The translations under genes were made by a program, and so were the position numbers. Under the pieces are notes generated by a model. That model searched no databases. It was given only the letters and a program-made list of their open reading frames with translations, and was not told the origin of the DNA. 38,402 nucleotides of DNA, taken from the NCBI GenBank assembly GCA_900314855.1, contig OMWZ01000018.1, positions 1-38,402 of the forward strand. Reading direction: 5' to 3'. Shown here piece after piece: positions 31,848 to 38,402 of the stretch (positions within the stretch are counted from its first letter, which is position 1; every line of letters begins with the position of its first letter). This stretch comes from an uncultured Selenomonadales bacterium (lineage in GTDB: Bacteria > Bacillota > Negativicutes > Acidaminococcales > Acidaminococcaceae).

Positions 31848-33578
31848 TCACGCCTTTTCGTGGCAGACGCCGCAGCGCCGGCAGCCTTCAAAGCAGGCCG
31901 GCGTGAAAGCGCCGACGGCCGCCCGGTCCCGTTCCAGGGCCAGATACCGTTCCCGCACGCCCATGTCAAGATGGCTCCAGGGCAAAGGCGCCCCGACTTC
32001 GTAAGCCTCGCCGGCCAGTTCCTGTTCCCGGAACCCTGCTTCCGCAAGGGCATCGCGGAAGGACAGGCCTTCGTCCAGGCAGCGCCGCAGGACAGCGCCG
32101 AGACGCCGCGTCCCGCGGGACAGGACGGCCTGCTGGACCGACTCCTTAAGGGACTCCGTCAACAGACGGATCCGCCGGTCCTTGCGGAACCCCGCCTGCA
32201 GCAGCCGGATCCGCTTTTTCAGGACCGGCACGGGCGTCATGGGACTCCACTGGAACGGCGTAAAGGGCTTCGGGATGAAAGGATTGACCGACAAGATGAG
32301 GTCCCCTTTATGACCCAGTTCATCCATACGGGCCCGCACGCGGTGGACGAGGCGGATCATTTCCGCGATGTCCTCGTCTTCCTCTCCGGGCAGGCCGATC
32401 ATAAAGTACAGCTTAATGTTGGGCATGCCCGCTTCGGCGGCATACTCCATGGCTTCGTAGATGTGTTCTTCCGTAATCCCCTTGTTGATGGCGGCGCGCA
32501 TTTTCGCACTGCCTGCCTCGGGGGCGACGGTCATGGTCCGCTGGCCGCTGGCCGCCAGGGCCCGCACAAGCTGCGGGGACAAGGCGTCCGCCCGCAGGGA
32601 CGCACAGGAAAAAGGAACATGCTCCGCCACGAGGCGCTCCGTCAGCCGTTCCATGCCGGGATAGTCCGACACGGCGGCCCCCATCAGGCCGACCTTGGCC
32701 GTCCGCGCCGGACGCCGGTCGATATCCCGCCACAAGGCGTCAAATTCCCGGTTCCTCGGCTTGCGGAAGCAGTAGCCGGCCATGCAGAAACGGCAATGGC
32801 GGCCGCAGCCCCGCGCCACTTCGACAATATACATATCGGCAAACTCCGTCAGGGGCGACACGATTGCCGACGCGTGCGGGTACGCGTCCAAATCCTGGAC
32901 CCACTGGCGGGCGATGGTTTCCGGCACCTCCGGCCGGGAGTGCATCCCCGTGAAATGGCCGTCGCCATCGTACTGCGGCGTATAAAAGGAGGGTACGTAA
33001 ATCCCCGGCAGCCGTGCGGCCGCAGCGAGCTTTTCCGCCCGGCTCCGGCCTTCGAAACGCAGGCGCTCCAGCAGGTCCAGCAGGCGCGGCAGGGTTTCCT
33101 CCCCTTCCCCGATAACAAAGCAGTCGACGAAATCGGCCAGGGGTTCCGGGTTGAAGGTCGCGCAGGGACCGCCGACAACGACGAAGGAATCCTGTTCCCC
33201 CCGGTCCGCCGCCGTCAGGACGATGCGCCCGAGGCGCAGTTCTTCCAGCAAATGGACGTAATCCAGCTCAAAGCACATGGTAGCGCAAATGTAAGGGAAT
33301 TCCGACAAGGCCCGCTGGTTCTCCACGGACAGGAGCGGGGTCTTCGTCTTGACGTACTCCGGCAGCTCCCTGCGCCCGGGCAGGAAAAAGCGTTCCACAG
33401 CCCAGCCGCGGCTGTCCAGGACCTGGTACAGGATATGGAGGCCCAGGTTGGACATGCCCAGATGGTATGTATTCGGATATAAAAAAGCTACCGGGGTGCG
33501 CTGCCCCGGTGCATAGATTTTGGTTCCCGTTTCTTGGGCCAACAGTTCTTTTAATTCCTTGCGCAGATTCCAGGTCAA
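31848..33578 (-). CDS. B12-binding-like radical SAM protein (TIGR03960 type)
   Basis: This 576-residue protein has an N-terminal B12-binding-like region (about 25-170: LYPNTYHLGMSNLG, VVGGPCATFNPEP, VIGEGEE). The radical SAM domain carries the 4Fe-4S motif RGCGRHCRFCMAGY (Cys258, Cys262, Cys265). TVAPEAGSAKMRAAINKG and LYFMIGLPGE are typical of the TIGR03960 family, whose function is unknown. The C-terminal 40 residues include further cysteines (CFEGCRRCGVC) that may bind a second cluster. The partner gene for the TIGR03936 domain, often adjacent, is not seen in this window. Confidence 0.88.
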   Translation of the reverse strand: MTWNLRKELKELLAQETGTKIYAPGQRTPVAFLYPNTYHLGMSNLGLHILYQVLDSRGWAVERFFLPGRRELPEYVKTKTPLLSVENQRALSEFPYICATMCFELDYVHLLEELRLGRIVLTAADRGEQDSFVVVGGPCATFNPEPLADFVDCFVIGEGEETLPRLLDLLERLRFEGRSRAEKLAAAARLPGIYVPSFYTPQYDGDGHFTGMHSRPEVPETIARQWVQDLDAYPHASAIVSPLTEFADMYIVEVARGCGRHCRFCMAGYCFRKPRNREFDALWRDIDRRPARTAKVGLMGAAVSDYPGMERLTERLVAEHVPFSCASLRADALSPQLVRALAASGQRTMTVAPEAGSAKMRAAINKGITEEHIYEAMEYAAEAGMPNIKLYFMIGLPGEEDEDIAEMIRLVHRVRARMDELGHKGDLILSVNPFIPKPFTPFQWSPMTPVPVLKKRIRLLQAGFRKDRRIRLLTESLKESVQQAVLSRGTRRLGAVLRRCLDEGLSFRDALAEAGFREQELAGEAYEVGAPLPWSHLDMGVRERYLALERDRAAVGAFTPACFEGCRRCGVCHEKA

Positions 33579-33588
33579 CCTTCGTTCC

Positions 33589-35073
33589 TCATTTCTCTTT
33601 CAGTTTCGCTTCCATGGCGTCGACGACGGTCTTCAGGACCTTGAGGCGGGCATAGTATTTGCTTTCGGCTTCCACGACGATCCACGGGGCCCAGGGCGTG
33701 TCTGTCCGTCCCAACATCTCGTTGACGGCCTCTTCGTACTGGGGCCACTTGGCGCGGTTACGCCAGTCTTCGTCCGTAATCTTCCAGACCTTTTCCGGAT
33801 TGGCCTCCCGGTCCCGGAAGCGGCGGGCCTGTTCGTCCTGGTCGATTTGGAGCCAGAACTTGAGGATGACCGTATTGGCCTCGGCCCACTGCCGTTCCGT
33901 CTCGTTGATTTCCTCATAGGCGCGGCGCCAGTCCACATCAGGCGTCAGTTTCTCAATGCGTTCCACCATGACGCGGCCGTACCAGGTGCGGTCGAACAAA
34001 GCGATGGATCCCGGCTGGGGCACGTTGACCCAAAACCGCCACAAGTAGTGGTACATGCGCTCCACGACATTCGGCGCCGCATAAGGATGGACCGCGAATC
34101 CCAAGGGATCCAGGGCAGCCGTGACACGGCGGATGGCCCCGCCCTTGCCGGCGGCGTCCCATCCTTCGAACGCGAGGATGGTCGACACTTGCTTCCGGAA
34201 CGCTTCGACCTGGAGGACCTTCAAGCGATCCTGGTACTCCTTGAGTTTCTTTTTGTATTCGTCCTTTGCCACGGTCTTCGTCAAATCGACGGAGCGCAGG
34301 ATGTCGAATTTCTTCTTGCTGTCACTGATATTCGTCGACGGCAGGGGATGCCGTTTGCGTTCCGTCTCCTCGGCCACGGCCTTGCCCAGGGCGTCCACGA
34401 TCGTCGTGAAGATCTGGTACTCCGCCAAATCGACGTCCTCGCCGTTGATGACGTGCCACGGCGCGTTCAGCGTATCCGTCGCCGTCAACATTTCGTCGTA
34501 GCGGCGGTAAAAGTCCTTGTAGTTTCCTTCTTCCGTGTAGAGATCCGCGAAGGGTTCCCAGGCCTTGCCCAGGGCCTTGGCGGACTTCTTCCGGTTCTCG
34601 ATCTGCTGCTTTTCCGAAATATGGACAAAGAACTTCAAGAGGCAGTAATGGCCGTCTGTCAGCATCTTTTCAAACTTGTTGATATGCTCGTACGTCGTGG
34701 CCGTCCCCTGGGAATCCTTTTCCAGCTCGCCCTCGTTCTTCTGGTAATACCAGGAATGGCGATAGACAGCCATGTCTCCCGGCTGGGGCAGCTGTTTCCA
34801 ATACGCCGTAAAAAATGGCAGCTCACGGCTCTGCCTGTCCAATTGGGCCGACGAAAAAACGCGAAAACCACGGGCATCCATGAACTGCATCATTTTGCCC
34901 ACGATTTCGCTCCGCCGGGAGTGGCGCCACCCCTCAAACAGGATGATCACGGGCAGGCCCGCGTTGCGCGCGTCCCGCTGGACCTGGCCCAAGGCGTTGC
35001 CCAGGCTCTCATCCAACAGGGCCTTCCATTTACCCTTCTTCAGCCGTTCCTCCAACTTTACCGTTTCCAGCAT
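33589..35073 (-). CDS. pap: Polyphosphate:AMP phosphotransferase (two-domain PPK2)
   Basis: This 494-residue protein consists of two tandem PPK2 domains, as in class II enzymes that phosphorylate AMP to ADP with polyphosphate. The C-terminal domain has an intact Walker A loop, AFEGWDAAGKGGAIRR (about 303-318), and the lid motif DRTWYGRVMVERIE. The N-terminal domain's equivalent loop is degenerate (LFEGWRHSRRSEIVGK; the GK pair is replaced by RR), so it is probably structural. It overlaps the proline-rich gene upstream by 16 nt. It would let the cell regenerate ADP from polyphosphate under energy stress. Confidence 0.92.
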   Translation of the reverse strand: MLETVKLEERLKKGKWKALLDESLGNALGQVQRDARNAGLPVIILFEGWRHSRRSEIVGKMMQFMDARGFRVFSSAQLDRQSRELPFFTAYWKQLPQPGDMAVYRHSWYYQKNEGELEKDSQGTATTYEHINKFEKMLTDGHYCLLKFFVHISEKQQIENRKKSAKALGKAWEPFADLYTEEGNYKDFYRRYDEMLTATDTLNAPWHVINGEDVDLAEYQIFTTIVDALGKAVAEETERKRHPLPSTNISDSKKKFDILRSVDLTKTVAKDEYKKKLKEYQDRLKVLQVEAFRKQVSTILAFEGWDAAGKGGAIRRVTAALDPLGFAVHPYAAPNVVERMYHYLWRFWVNVPQPGSIALFDRTWYGRVMVERIEKLTPDVDWRRAYEEINETERQWAEANTVILKFWLQIDQDEQARRFRDREANPEKVWKITDEDWRNRAKWPQYEEAVNEMLGRTDTPWAPWIVVEAESKYYARLKVLKTVVDAMEAKLKEK

Positions 35074-35507
35074 TCAAACTCGTCCCCTTCTTTTTGCAAC
35101 GCTTTCGGTGTTCCCAACAGGACCGCCATGCGGATCCCGTTCCGCAGCTCTTTCCGCGAGAACCTTTTCCCACCGTTCCCGGCCCGACCGGGAACGGCCG
35201 GCGCAGGCGCGGGTACTGGCTGTTCCAACGGTGCCGGGGGCCGTCCTTCCAGAGGCTGCCCCTCCAGGGAAGGACGCTGGGACATCGGTTCCGGCGCCGG
35301 TGCCGGACGCAGTGCTTCCGGCTGCGGCGTTTCCCGTCCCGGCGCGTCCGGCTGCGGCGCGCGTTCCGGTGCCGGACGCGGTGGCTCCGGCTGCGGCGCG
35401 CGTTCCGGCCCCGCCGGCTCCTCAAAGATGGCCGCTTCGCGTTTCAGCTGTTCCTCCAGCCACCGTTCGTCCCCCCAGGGAGCTCCTTCCTGTTTCTGCA
35501 TATCCAT
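35058..35507 (-). CDS. Proline-rich low-complexity protein of unknown function
   Basis: This 149-residue protein has a short N-terminal polar helix (GDERWLEEQLKREAAIFEE), a central 75-residue tract of Pro/Ala/Glu/Arg built from imperfect units such as RAPQPEPPRPAPE, and a conserved-looking C-terminus (RFSRKELRNGIRMAVLLGTP) that could bind a partner. There is no signal peptide or membrane helix. It lies 19 nt after floA and overlaps pap, so translation in this operon supports it as real. An AGGGGAGA precedes the ATG. I do not recognise a family. Confidence 0.6.
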   Translation of the reverse strand: MDMQKQEGAPWGDERWLEEQLKREAAIFEEPAGPERAPQPEPPRPAPERAPQPDAPGRETPQPEALRPAPAPEPMSQRPSLEGQPLEGRPPAPLEQPVPAPAPAVPGRAGNGGKRFSRKELRNGIRMAVLLGTPKALQKEGDEFECWKR

Positions 35508-35526
35508 CTCTCCCCTGCCTATCCGC

Positions 35527-36510
35527 TTATTCCTTCTTATCCGGCGTATCTTCCCCGGACAAGGAGGCTCTCATCTTCGTATCAGCGTTGATGTTGTTCA
35601 TGCGGTAATAGTCCATGACACCGAGATTGCCGCTGCGCAGGGCTTCGGCCATGGCCGTGGGCACCTGGGCTTCGGCTTCGACGACTTTCGCTTTCATTTC
35701 CTGCGTGTAGGCCTTCATTTCCTGTTCCTTGGCGACCGCCATGGCCCGGCGCTGTTCCGCCTTGGCCTGGGCGATGCGCTTATCCGCTTCGGCCTGATCC
35801 GTCAGGAGAGCCGCGCCGATATTCCGTCCCACGTCGACATCGGCAATATCGATGGACAGGATTTCAAAGGCCGTCCCGGCGTCGAGGCCTTTTTGCAGGA
35901 CCGTCTTCGAAATGTGGTCCGGCGATTCCAGTACATCCGTATGAGCCGTGGAAGAACCGACGGTCGTGACAATGCCTTCGCCGACCCGGGCGATAATCGT
36001 CGCTTCCCCGGCGCCACCGACAAGGCGGTCGATGTTGGCCCGCACCGTGACGCGGGCTTTGACGCGCAGTTCGATGCCGTTCTGGGCCACGGCGTTGACG
36101 ACAGGCGTTTCAATGACTTTCGGGTTGACGCTCATCTGGACCGCTTCCAGCACGTCGCGGCCGGCCAGATCGATGGCGCAGGCCCGTTCGAAGGTCAAAT
36201 CGATATCGGCGCGGTGTGCCGCAATAAGGGCGTCAATGACGCGATCCACATTGCCGCCGGCCAGATAATGGGCTTCGAGCTGGTTGACGTTGACATTGAG
36301 GCCTGCCTTGTTGGCCTTAATCAACGGCAGGATGATTTTCGACGGGATAACCCGGCGCAGGCGCATCCCCACCAGGTTGATGATACCCACGTTGACCCCG
36401 GCGGAAATAGCGGAAATCCATAATCCGATGGGGACAAACTGGAAAAAGAGAGCCAGGAGGATGAATAGGAGAATCACGCCAAATCCACTGCCTAAGATAA
36501 CGGAAATCAT
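35527..36510 (-). CDS. floA: Flotillin-like protein FloA
   Basis: This 327-residue SPFH-family scaffold organises functional membrane microdomains. An N-terminal membrane hairpin (about 3-50, [20 protein letters not shown]) is followed by the SPFH/PHB domain (about 60-220: [40 protein letters not shown]) and a Glu/Ala-rich coiled coil ([20 protein letters not shown]). It is close to the usual 330 residues. GGAAGGAAC precedes the ATG. nfeD lies upstream, the standard nfeD-floA pairing. Confidence 0.95.
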   Translation of the reverse strand: MISVILGSGFGVILLFILLALFFQFVPIGLWISAISAGVNVGIINLVGMRLRRVIPSKIILPLIKANKAGLNVNVNQLEAHYLAGGNVDRVIDALIAAHRADIDLTFERACAIDLAGRDVLEAVQMSVNPKVIETPVVNAVAQNGIELRVKARVTVRANIDRLVGGAGEATIIARVGEGIVTTVGSSTAHTDVLESPDHISKTVLQKGLDAGTAFEILSIDIADVDVGRNIGAALLTDQAEADKRIAQAKAEQRRAMAVAKEQEMKAYTQEMKAKVVEAEAQVPTAMAEALRSGNLGVMDYYRMNNINADTKMRASLSGEDTPDKKE

Positions 36511-36614
36511 ATGTGTTCCTTCCTTTCTGATTGCGCCACACGGTCTTTCCGGTGGCCGCGTTTCTTGCCTGCGATGGTTCGGAAGCCGGTCTGCTGCCGC
36601 CTTCTGGCGCCTGT

Positions 36615-37088
36615 TTATGGCTGGTTTTTCGCTTCCACGATGACCTTGCCGCCTTCCGTCCGCAGGACCCGCACGGTCGTTCCCGCGTCAATAAAGCCGC
36701 CCTGGGACTGGACGTCGACGCGGCGCCCGTCGATTTCCGCGATTCCCGCCGGACGCAGAGGCGTCAGGGCCGTCCCCTCCTTGCCGGCGTACTCCCGCAC
36801 TACCGGGGTCAGGTCATTGCTGCCGGAGCTCTTCTGGCGCTCCCACAGGACAAAGGGGTTGTACTTGCTGTCCCGCGGCAGGTACCAGGCCAGCAACAGG
36901 ATCAGCAGCGCCGCGACGGCGTAAAAGGCCACGATTGCCGCGGCCGCCGCCGTCCCCCCTCCCAACAGGAAGAAGGCACTGGCCGTCAGGCACAGGATTC
37001 CCGCAACGCCAAAAACACCGAAGCCCGGGATAGTCAGTTCGATGCCCAGCAGGACTGCGCCCGCCAGGGCCAGAGAAATAGTTTCCAT
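36615..37088 (-). CDS. nfeD: NfeD family membrane protein
   Basis: This 157-residue short-form NfeD has three or four N-terminal membrane segments (about 1-70, with [20 protein letters not shown]) and a C-terminal soluble OB-fold domain (about 88-155: [20 protein letters not shown], then [20 protein letters not shown]). NfeD proteins partner flotillin-like FloA, encoded next in the same direction. The serine-protease domain of long NfeD forms is absent, as is usual for the YqeZ-short type. Confidence 0.92.
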   Translation of the reverse strand: METISLALAGAVLLGIELTIPGFGVFGVAGILCLTASAFFLLGGGTAAAAAIVAFYAVAALLILLLAWYLPRDSKYNPFVLWERQKSSGSNDLTPVVREYAGKEGTALTPLRPAGIAEIDGRRVDVQSQGGFIDAGTTVRVLRTEGGKVIVEAKNQP

Positions 37089-37153
37089 AAGGTCTCCTTC
37101 CTTGTTGTCTTGCGTGGAACCGACAGGTCTTCGCCAGCGAAATACTTTCTTTT

Positions 37154-37159
37154 ATTATA
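37154..37159 (-). promoter_or_regulatory. -10 box upstream of nfeD-floA
   Basis: A perfect TATAAT on the minus strand, 66 nt before nfeD. The -35 region is weak. It probably drives nfeD-floA and the two genes after them. Confidence 0.5.
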
Positions 37160-37249
37160 CAATAAAGACTGGCCAAATGCGATACGAACCGGGACGGAAG
37201 TGGACAGTGTCATAAAAAAGTCAGGAATTGGCCGGTCGCCGGAAAGGGA

Positions 37250-37278
37250 TTGAAATCAAAAAATCTTTCTGCTATATT
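37250..37278 (+). promoter_or_regulatory. Promoter of the candidate sRNA
   Basis: Plus strand TTGAAA (37250-37255), a 17-nt spacer and TATATT (37273-37278). No gene follows on the plus strand before the terminator at 37365. Confidence 0.6.
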
Positions 37279-37283
37279 GAACA

Positions 37284-37405
37284 TGAAAGAATTCGTATAG
37301 CGGCGTGCAAAATGGTACTATTTCCTTTTTCCGCCCTTCCCGGCCCGCCTCCCATTCAAATGGAAACCCGCCGCCGCGGAAAATCCGCGGCGGCGGGTTC
37401 TTTTT
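37284..37405 (+). ncRNA. Candidate small RNA with C-rich unpaired segment
   Basis: About 120 nt between a sigma-70-type promoter and a strong intrinsic terminator on the plus strand, in a stretch where both flanking genes are on the minus strand. No credible open reading frame with a Shine-Dalgarno lies inside. The middle (37328-37354) is a pyrimidine-rich, C-rich tract including CGCCTCCC, complementary to Shine-Dalgarno sequences, a hallmark of many trans-acting sRNAs in Bacillota. Expression and targets are inferred; I do not recognise it as a known RNA family. Confidence 0.45.
37365..37405 (+). terminator. Strong terminator of the candidate sRNA
   Basis: A 16-bp perfect stem, AACCCGCCGCCGCGGA (37365-37380) with its complement at 37384-37399, and loop AAA, followed by C and T5. 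The T tract lies only on the plus strand, so it terminates a rightward transcript. Confidence 0.85.
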
Positions 37406-37447
37406 ATGATGCGAAGAAAATCCTTCGCCTCATCCGCCAGGCTGGCG

Positions 37448-37483
37448 CAAAAAAACAGCAGCGCCGTTTCCGGCACTGCTGTC
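37448..37483 (-). terminator. Terminator of the rpsU-yqeY operon
   Basis: On the minus strand a hairpin ACAGCAGTGCCGG/CGGCGCTGCTGT-like (37455-37483) is followed by a T-rich tract (37448-37454), 15 nt after the yqeY stop. Confidence 0.8.
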
Positions 37484-37497
37484 TGTTTTCTGAAACC

Positions 37498-37956
37498 TCA
37501 CTGGCTCAGCAGAGTCTTGGCCAGCCTGCTGATCCTCGAACCGTCGGCACGTCCCTGCACCTGGGGCAGTACGGCCTTCATGACAAGACCCATGCCTTTC
37601 GGCCCTTGGGCGCCCGTTTCGGCGATGGCCTTCTGGATAACTTCCGTCAGCTCTTCGTCGCTCATCGCTGCCGGCAGATAAGACTTCAGGATAGCGATTT
37701 CTTCCTTGGTCTGTTCCATCAAATCCGCACGTCCGCCTTTGGTGAATTCCGTCAGGGAATCCTCCCGCATTTTGACGCCCTTCATGATGACCGCAAGGAC
37801 TTCCGCTTCCGTCAGCTCTTCCTTACCTTTGCTATTGATCTCGGCATTGCGGATGTCGGAACGGATCATGCGGATGACCTCCAACCGGAGTTTCCCCGCT
37901 TCACGGTCCTTCATCGCCTGCTTCATATCAGCCATGAGTTTTTCTTTTGTAGTCAT
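37498..37956 (-). CDS. yqeY: GatB/YqeY domain-containing protein
   Basis: This 152-residue all-helical YqeY protein is related to the tail domain of the amidotransferase GatB and is thought to bind tRNA. Recognisable stretches are LMADMKQAMKDREAGKLRLE, RMIRSDIRNAEIN and QTKEEIAILKSYLPAAMSDE near the C-terminal helix bundle. It follows rpsU by 15 nt, the standard rpsU-yqeY pair of Bacillota. Confidence 0.95.
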   Translation of the reverse strand: MTTKEKLMADMKQAMKDREAGKLRLEVIRMIRSDIRNAEINSKGKEELTEAEVLAVIMKGVKMREDSLTEFTKGGRADLMEQTKEEIAILKSYLPAAMSDEELTEVIQKAIAETGAQGPKGMGLVMKAVLPQVQGRADGSRISRLAKTLLSQ

Positions 37957-37971
37957 GACAGCCCGCCTCCA

Positions 37972-38148
37972 TTATCTGGACTTACGTTTTCTGGCTGCTT
38001 CAGATTTTTTCTTACGGGCAACACTCGGTTTTTCGTAGTGTTCACGTTTTCTTACTTCGGAAAGAATGCCAGCCTTCTGGGTTGCTCTCTTAAAACGACG
38101 CAGAGCGCTTTCCAGGGACTCGCCTTTGCCAACTTTAATTTCTGCCAT
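37972..38148 (-). CDS. rpsU: 30S ribosomal protein S21
   Basis: The 58-residue S21 begins [20 protein letters not shown] and ends with a long basic tail ([14 protein letters not shown]). I start at the ATG at 38146-38148, after AGGGAGATC; the frame extends seven codons further without support. It sits in the small subunit near the 3' end of 16S rRNA and helps initiation. It is first in the operon with yqeY, driven by a consensus promoter. Confidence 0.97.
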   Translation of the reverse strand: MAEIKVGKGESLESALRRFKRATQKAGILSEVRKREHYEKPSVARKKKSEAARKRKSR

Positions 38149-38245
38149 CTGATCTCCCTCCCTCCACACACTTAGGGAAGTGTTTAGGTATAGGATATCT
38201 GCGCGCGGTTTGCGACGGAAAACGCGTGCAGAATCTCACCTGATA

Positions 38246-38274
38246 ATTATAACGTATACACGGCATGATGTCAA
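38246..38274 (-). promoter_or_regulatory. Promoter of rpsU-yqeY
   Basis: A perfect TTGACA (38269-38274), a 17-nt spacer and a perfect TATAAT (38246-38251) on the minus strand, about 100 nt before rpsU. The remaining bases to 38402 hold no feature I can identify. Confidence 0.9.
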
Positions 38275-38402
38275 TCCGCATGCCGCGTCGCGCCCTTATT
38301 TTTCTCTTGGTTGTCAAGACATGTGTTACACACCAGAATGTGAGAAATACTCTGTTACAACTTGGTTCGGGCTTTTGAATGCGAGGGATGTCTTGGCCGT
38401 GC

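Noticed and set aside
33520..36423. Plus-strand open frame of 967 codons opposite pap and floA, and similar ones at 23520-25691, 27918-30356 and 31860-33482
   Set aside because: These are mirror frames of well-supported minus-strand genes, with no Shine-Dalgarno, no domain signature and His/Arg/Gln/Gly-rich composition.
37228..38175. Plus-strand open frame of 315 codons opposite yqeY and rpsU
   Set aside because: It passes through two terminators and two conserved genes on the other strand, with no supporting signals.
1..38402. CRISPR arrays, insertion sequences and rRNA genes
   Set aside because: I looked for regularly spaced repeats, transposase genes with terminal inverted repeats and rRNA sequence and saw none. 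The only protein-level periodic repeat that stands out is the DivIVA hendecad region.

Overview
The window looks like the chromosome of a GC-rich member of the Bacillota, most likely a diderm Negativicutes-type organism such as Megasphaera or a relative. The gene order divIVA-ylmH-proC-sepF-yggS-pgeF and the T-box in front of ileS are typical of Bacillota. The GC-rich codon usage and a lipid-phosphatase-like PAP2 gene fit, but do not prove, Negativicutes. No 16S gene is present, so the genus is an inference.

Layout. From 134 to 7687 a minus-strand housekeeping run reads nfo, recJ, rel(A/SpoT), a metallo-beta-lactamase-fold hydrolase and an AI-2E-type exporter. From about 7917 to 19418 lies an 11.49 kb integrated mobilizable element, flanked by 11-bp direct repeats and inserted just downstream of a tRNA-Leu(CAA) gene (19456-19542). 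To its right come a small membrane protein, a class IV PLP aminotransferase homologue without its lysine, a hotdog thioesterase, a divergent PAP2 phosphatase with a short unknown gene, ileS under T-box control, a histidine phosphatase, and the division cluster divIVA-ylmH-proC-sepF-yggS-pgeF. The run ends with a radical SAM gene, a two-domain polyphosphate:AMP phosphotransferase, a proline-rich protein, floA, nfeD, a candidate small RNA, yqeY and rpsU.

The mobile element. Its left end carries an operon (xre regulator, HEPN-like protein, large serine recombinase), and next to it is a sequence matching MOBV origins of transfer. Its right end carries a sigma-region-4 protein, a small DNA-binding protein, a MOBV (Mob/Pre) relaxase and a 54-residue protein. 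It has no coupling protein or type IV secretion genes, so it is an integrative mobilizable element that needs a helper. Between these modules sits an AT-richer minus-strand defence operon: an HTH protein, a C5-cytosine methyltransferase, a putative restriction endonuclease (DUF4928-like), a Vsr nicking endonuclease, a second C5 methyltransferase, and a protein joining a GHKL (Hsp90/MutL/MORC-type) ATPase to a C-terminal TIR domain.

Main point of interest. The GHKL-TIR protein, translationally coupled to a two-methyltransferase/Vsr restriction-modification operon, suggests a system in which DNA-modification status or restriction is tied to a TIR NADase-type suicide response. Other points are the recombinase frame, which runs without a stop across the attachment site and a terminator into nfo; an attP that can be rebuilt with inverted-repeat arms; an oriT far from its relaxase; an xre-HEPN pair upstream of the recombinase; and a C-rich candidate sRNA at 37284-37405.
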